10,156 nucleotides of DNA from Paraglomus occultum (taxonomy: Eukaryota; Glomeromycota; Glomeromycetes; Paraglomerales; Paraglomeraceae). The stretch is taken from the NCBI GenBank assembly GCA_910592205.1, contig CAJVPJ010001382.1:1-10156 (forward strand), read 5' to 3'. This document shows, piece by piece, positions 8,730 to 10,156 of this stretch. How positions within the stretch are numbered: position 1 is the stretch's first letter; every line of letters begins with the position of its first letter. The translations under genes and the position numbers were made by a program. Below the pieces are notes generated by a model. That model was not told where the DNA came from. It worked only from the letters and a program-made list of their open reading frames with translations, and made no database searches.

Positions 8730-8883
8730 GGGAGACGATCATTTCGTCGACAATCATTTCACCGACAATTATTTCACCGACAAATGTTCACCAACATTAT
8801 TTCAAAATTATCCTTTTTAGGTAATAAATTGTCGGCGAAATGAACTGTCGGTGAAATAATTGTCGGTGAAATGATACGGACCC
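8730..8883. mobile_element. 154-bp MITE with 9-bp target-site duplication
   Basis: The element is bounded by perfect 9-bp direct repeats CTTGACCAG at 8721-8729 and 8884-8892. Both ends begin GGG when read inward. Each arm is built of 15-bp units of the type ATCATTTCACCGACA: three full units plus a degenerate fourth on the left (8738-8796), and three inverted on the right (8830-8875). Bases 8753-8782 and 8846-8875 are perfect inverted copies. The centre (about 8797-8829) is short, AT-rich and non-coding. A 9-bp duplication and long terminal inverted repeats fit a Mutator-like (MULE) non-autonomous element, although hAT elements (8 bp) and others should be excluded. It encodes no protein and must have been moved in trans. 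Confidence 0.85.
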
Positions 8884-9094
8884 CTTGACCAGCCGCTGTT
8901 TACATACTCGAAATTAAAACAGAATAACGTATTTATAGCGAATGGCATATTCCTTAACTTTGCCAATTTGTGGTTGCATCGACGTTTACGTCCTGAAAAG
9001 AATATTATGGTGGCTCGTAACGACTATGTTTGCGTCAGAAATAACATACAGTGACAGTGACTAACCCAATGGCAGGGCAGGCATGCAGTTGATG

Positions 9095-9115
9095 AATAAA
9101 AGTTAAACTTTTATT
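9095..9115. repeat. 21-bp palindrome
   Basis: AATAAAAGTT (9095-9104) and AACTTTTATT (9106-9115) are perfect inverted copies around one central A. It contains AATAAA on both strands and so could act as a bidirectional poly(A) signal, but no gene ends nearby. Confidence 0.7.
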
Positions 9116-9441
9116 AAATTTAATTACAAATATATGGTAATTATCAATTTTTATTACCAAATAAAAACGCTATTCAACATGCAAGTTTTAACTTACATTA
9201 CTATAATTTGAATTTAAATAGCAGTAAACTTTATTTTAACAAAGGCATTTGTTTTGCAAAATTTCATAACAGTTTACGTATTTTCGTCAACACAAATGTC
9301 GATCTTATTCTGACACACTCATTTCTTAAGATTAAGTGTAATCTGTAAATTCTTGGTTGTCTTTTTTTAATCTTGCAGAATTATTCTAAAAACTATTTAT
9401 TGCTTGTCATAGATTGAGCTTATGATTCTGATTGATTAATA

Positions 9442-9482
9442 GTATAACAAAACTCTGTTATATTATAACAACTTTGCTATAC
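9442..9482. repeat. 41-bp imperfect palindrome
   Basis: The core TGTTATA-T-TATAACA (9456-9470) is perfect. Outward, GTATAACAAAA on the left pairs imperfectly with TTTGCTATAC on the right. A related ACTTTGCT sequence recurs near 9533, so this may be part of a decayed inverted-repeat element. Confidence 0.55.
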
Positions 9483-9621
9483 CAATAAATTGCTCAAGTA
9501 AATGAATTTATTATGTTATAGTTTTATTGAAAACTTTGCTCAACGTTATACAGCGCGTTAGATACAAATTTTCGAAATTATTTAGTTAAAAATAAACAGG
9601 AATTTTGTTGTGTGTAAAATA

Positions 9622-9650
9622 TACAGTGCACAAAAAAAGTAATGAGAATT
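9622..9650 (+). mobile_element. Tc1/mariner-like terminal repeat, element possibly continuing to the right
   Basis: TA at 9622-9623 is followed by CAGTGCACAAAAAAAGTAA. Tc1/mariner elements insert at TA, and many begin CAGTG followed by an A-rich stretch. The opposite terminus (TTTTTTTGTGCACTG-TA) is not found before the window ends, and the remaining 500 bases show no transposase frame. It could be the left end of a degenerate or non-autonomous element, or a solo end. The call rests on this short motif only. Confidence 0.4.
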
Positions 9651-10156
9651 CGATGTATTTTTATTCATAGAGCAGGAATAAAATATCCAAATTTAATGAA
9701 ATTTTAATGGTTACCTCTCTATAATGTAGTGGACGCATTCACATAAGGCTGTACGGTAATATGCATTATTAAAATTGGTCATGTTTTGATTTATCCCAAA
9801 CTGCAATAAAATAATAGCAAAACTTTGTCTTTTTTTTTGAAACACATAATTGAGATCAATATCAATATGCCATTAGACAATCAAGCTTTATTCACACTTG
9901 TCCCTACTGTCTTAAATAATGTACATGTTACATTTTACATCGATTGGGTAATTATTCATTGCGTAGTAACTAAACGGATGGTTAAATTCTTCTAATTTCA
10001 CTATATTTATTTTTTATATTATTATTTTAAACCGTTACGACAAATTTTGAGCCAATAATTACAACTAGATCTTCGGGATTTTAACCCTCTTTCAGAATTT
10101 GGAATCAGATTTCCCTTCCACGGAATTGAACAAGCATCTCAATTTTGTCCCAAGGA
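9651..10156. other. Non-coding sequence to the window end, possibly transposon interior
   Basis: The bases downstream of the Tc1-like end are AT-rich with a T9 run near 9831. No transposase motif (helix-turn-helix or DDE/D) was recognised in any frame. A plus-strand frame opens after a stop at 10056-10058 and runs out of the window for 32 codons. It is too short to judge. Confidence 0.45.

Larger units (their letters stand above)
8893..9621. other. AT-rich region with palindromes, no gene
   Basis: No coding stretch of useful length is seen on either strand. The region holds a perfect 21-bp palindrome, a 7-bp-arm inverted repeat (9135-9141 with 9153-9159) and a 41-bp imperfect palindrome, any of which could be remnants of small transposons. 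No target-site duplication was recognised around them. Confidence 0.55.

Overview
The window is AT-rich eukaryotic DNA with long stretches of no recognisable coding sequence, frequent homopolymer runs, TATA-like promoter elements and AATAAA-type 3' signals. No bacterial operons, ribosome-binding sites, tRNA, rRNA or CRISPR are seen. Two short intronless genes for secreted, cysteine-rich, glycine-rich proteins with GPI-type C-termini, plus small inverted-repeat transposons, suggest a fungus. An early-diverging AT-rich fungus such as an arbuscular mycorrhizal species (Glomeromycotina) is my best guess from style; it is not proven by the sequence.

Layout. Bases 1-2240 hold no gene I can support. 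A first gene lies on the minus strand at 2355-3305 (316 aa), with a candidate poly(A) signal near 2243 and a compact promoter at about 3376-3442. About 2.2 kb of non-coding DNA follows, with a 44-bp hairpin (3676-3719) and a 69-bp tandem duplication (4123-4260). A second minus-strand gene, a clear paralogue, lies at 5470-6000 (176 aa), with its promoter at about 6068-6160. From 6161 to the end no gene is recognised. This part contains a 154-bp non-autonomous DNA transposon (8730-8883) with a perfect 9-bp target-site duplication, several AT-rich palindromes, and a Tc1/mariner-like terminus at 9622-9650 that may run off the window.

The two genes form a tandem duplicate pair in the same orientation. 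Each encodes a signal peptide, a short variable pro-region, two adjacent six-cysteine modules, a low-complexity Gly/Ser/Thr region and a hydrophobic C-terminal tail. The upstream gene (2355-3305) additionally has a third six-cysteine module between two long glycine-rich repeat blocks, one of which is encoded by a 15-bp minisatellite. Their promoters share several short conserved blocks in the same order. The likely role is a cell-wall or cell-surface protein that presents disulfide-rich modules on a flexible stalk. No ligand or activity can be read from the sequence.
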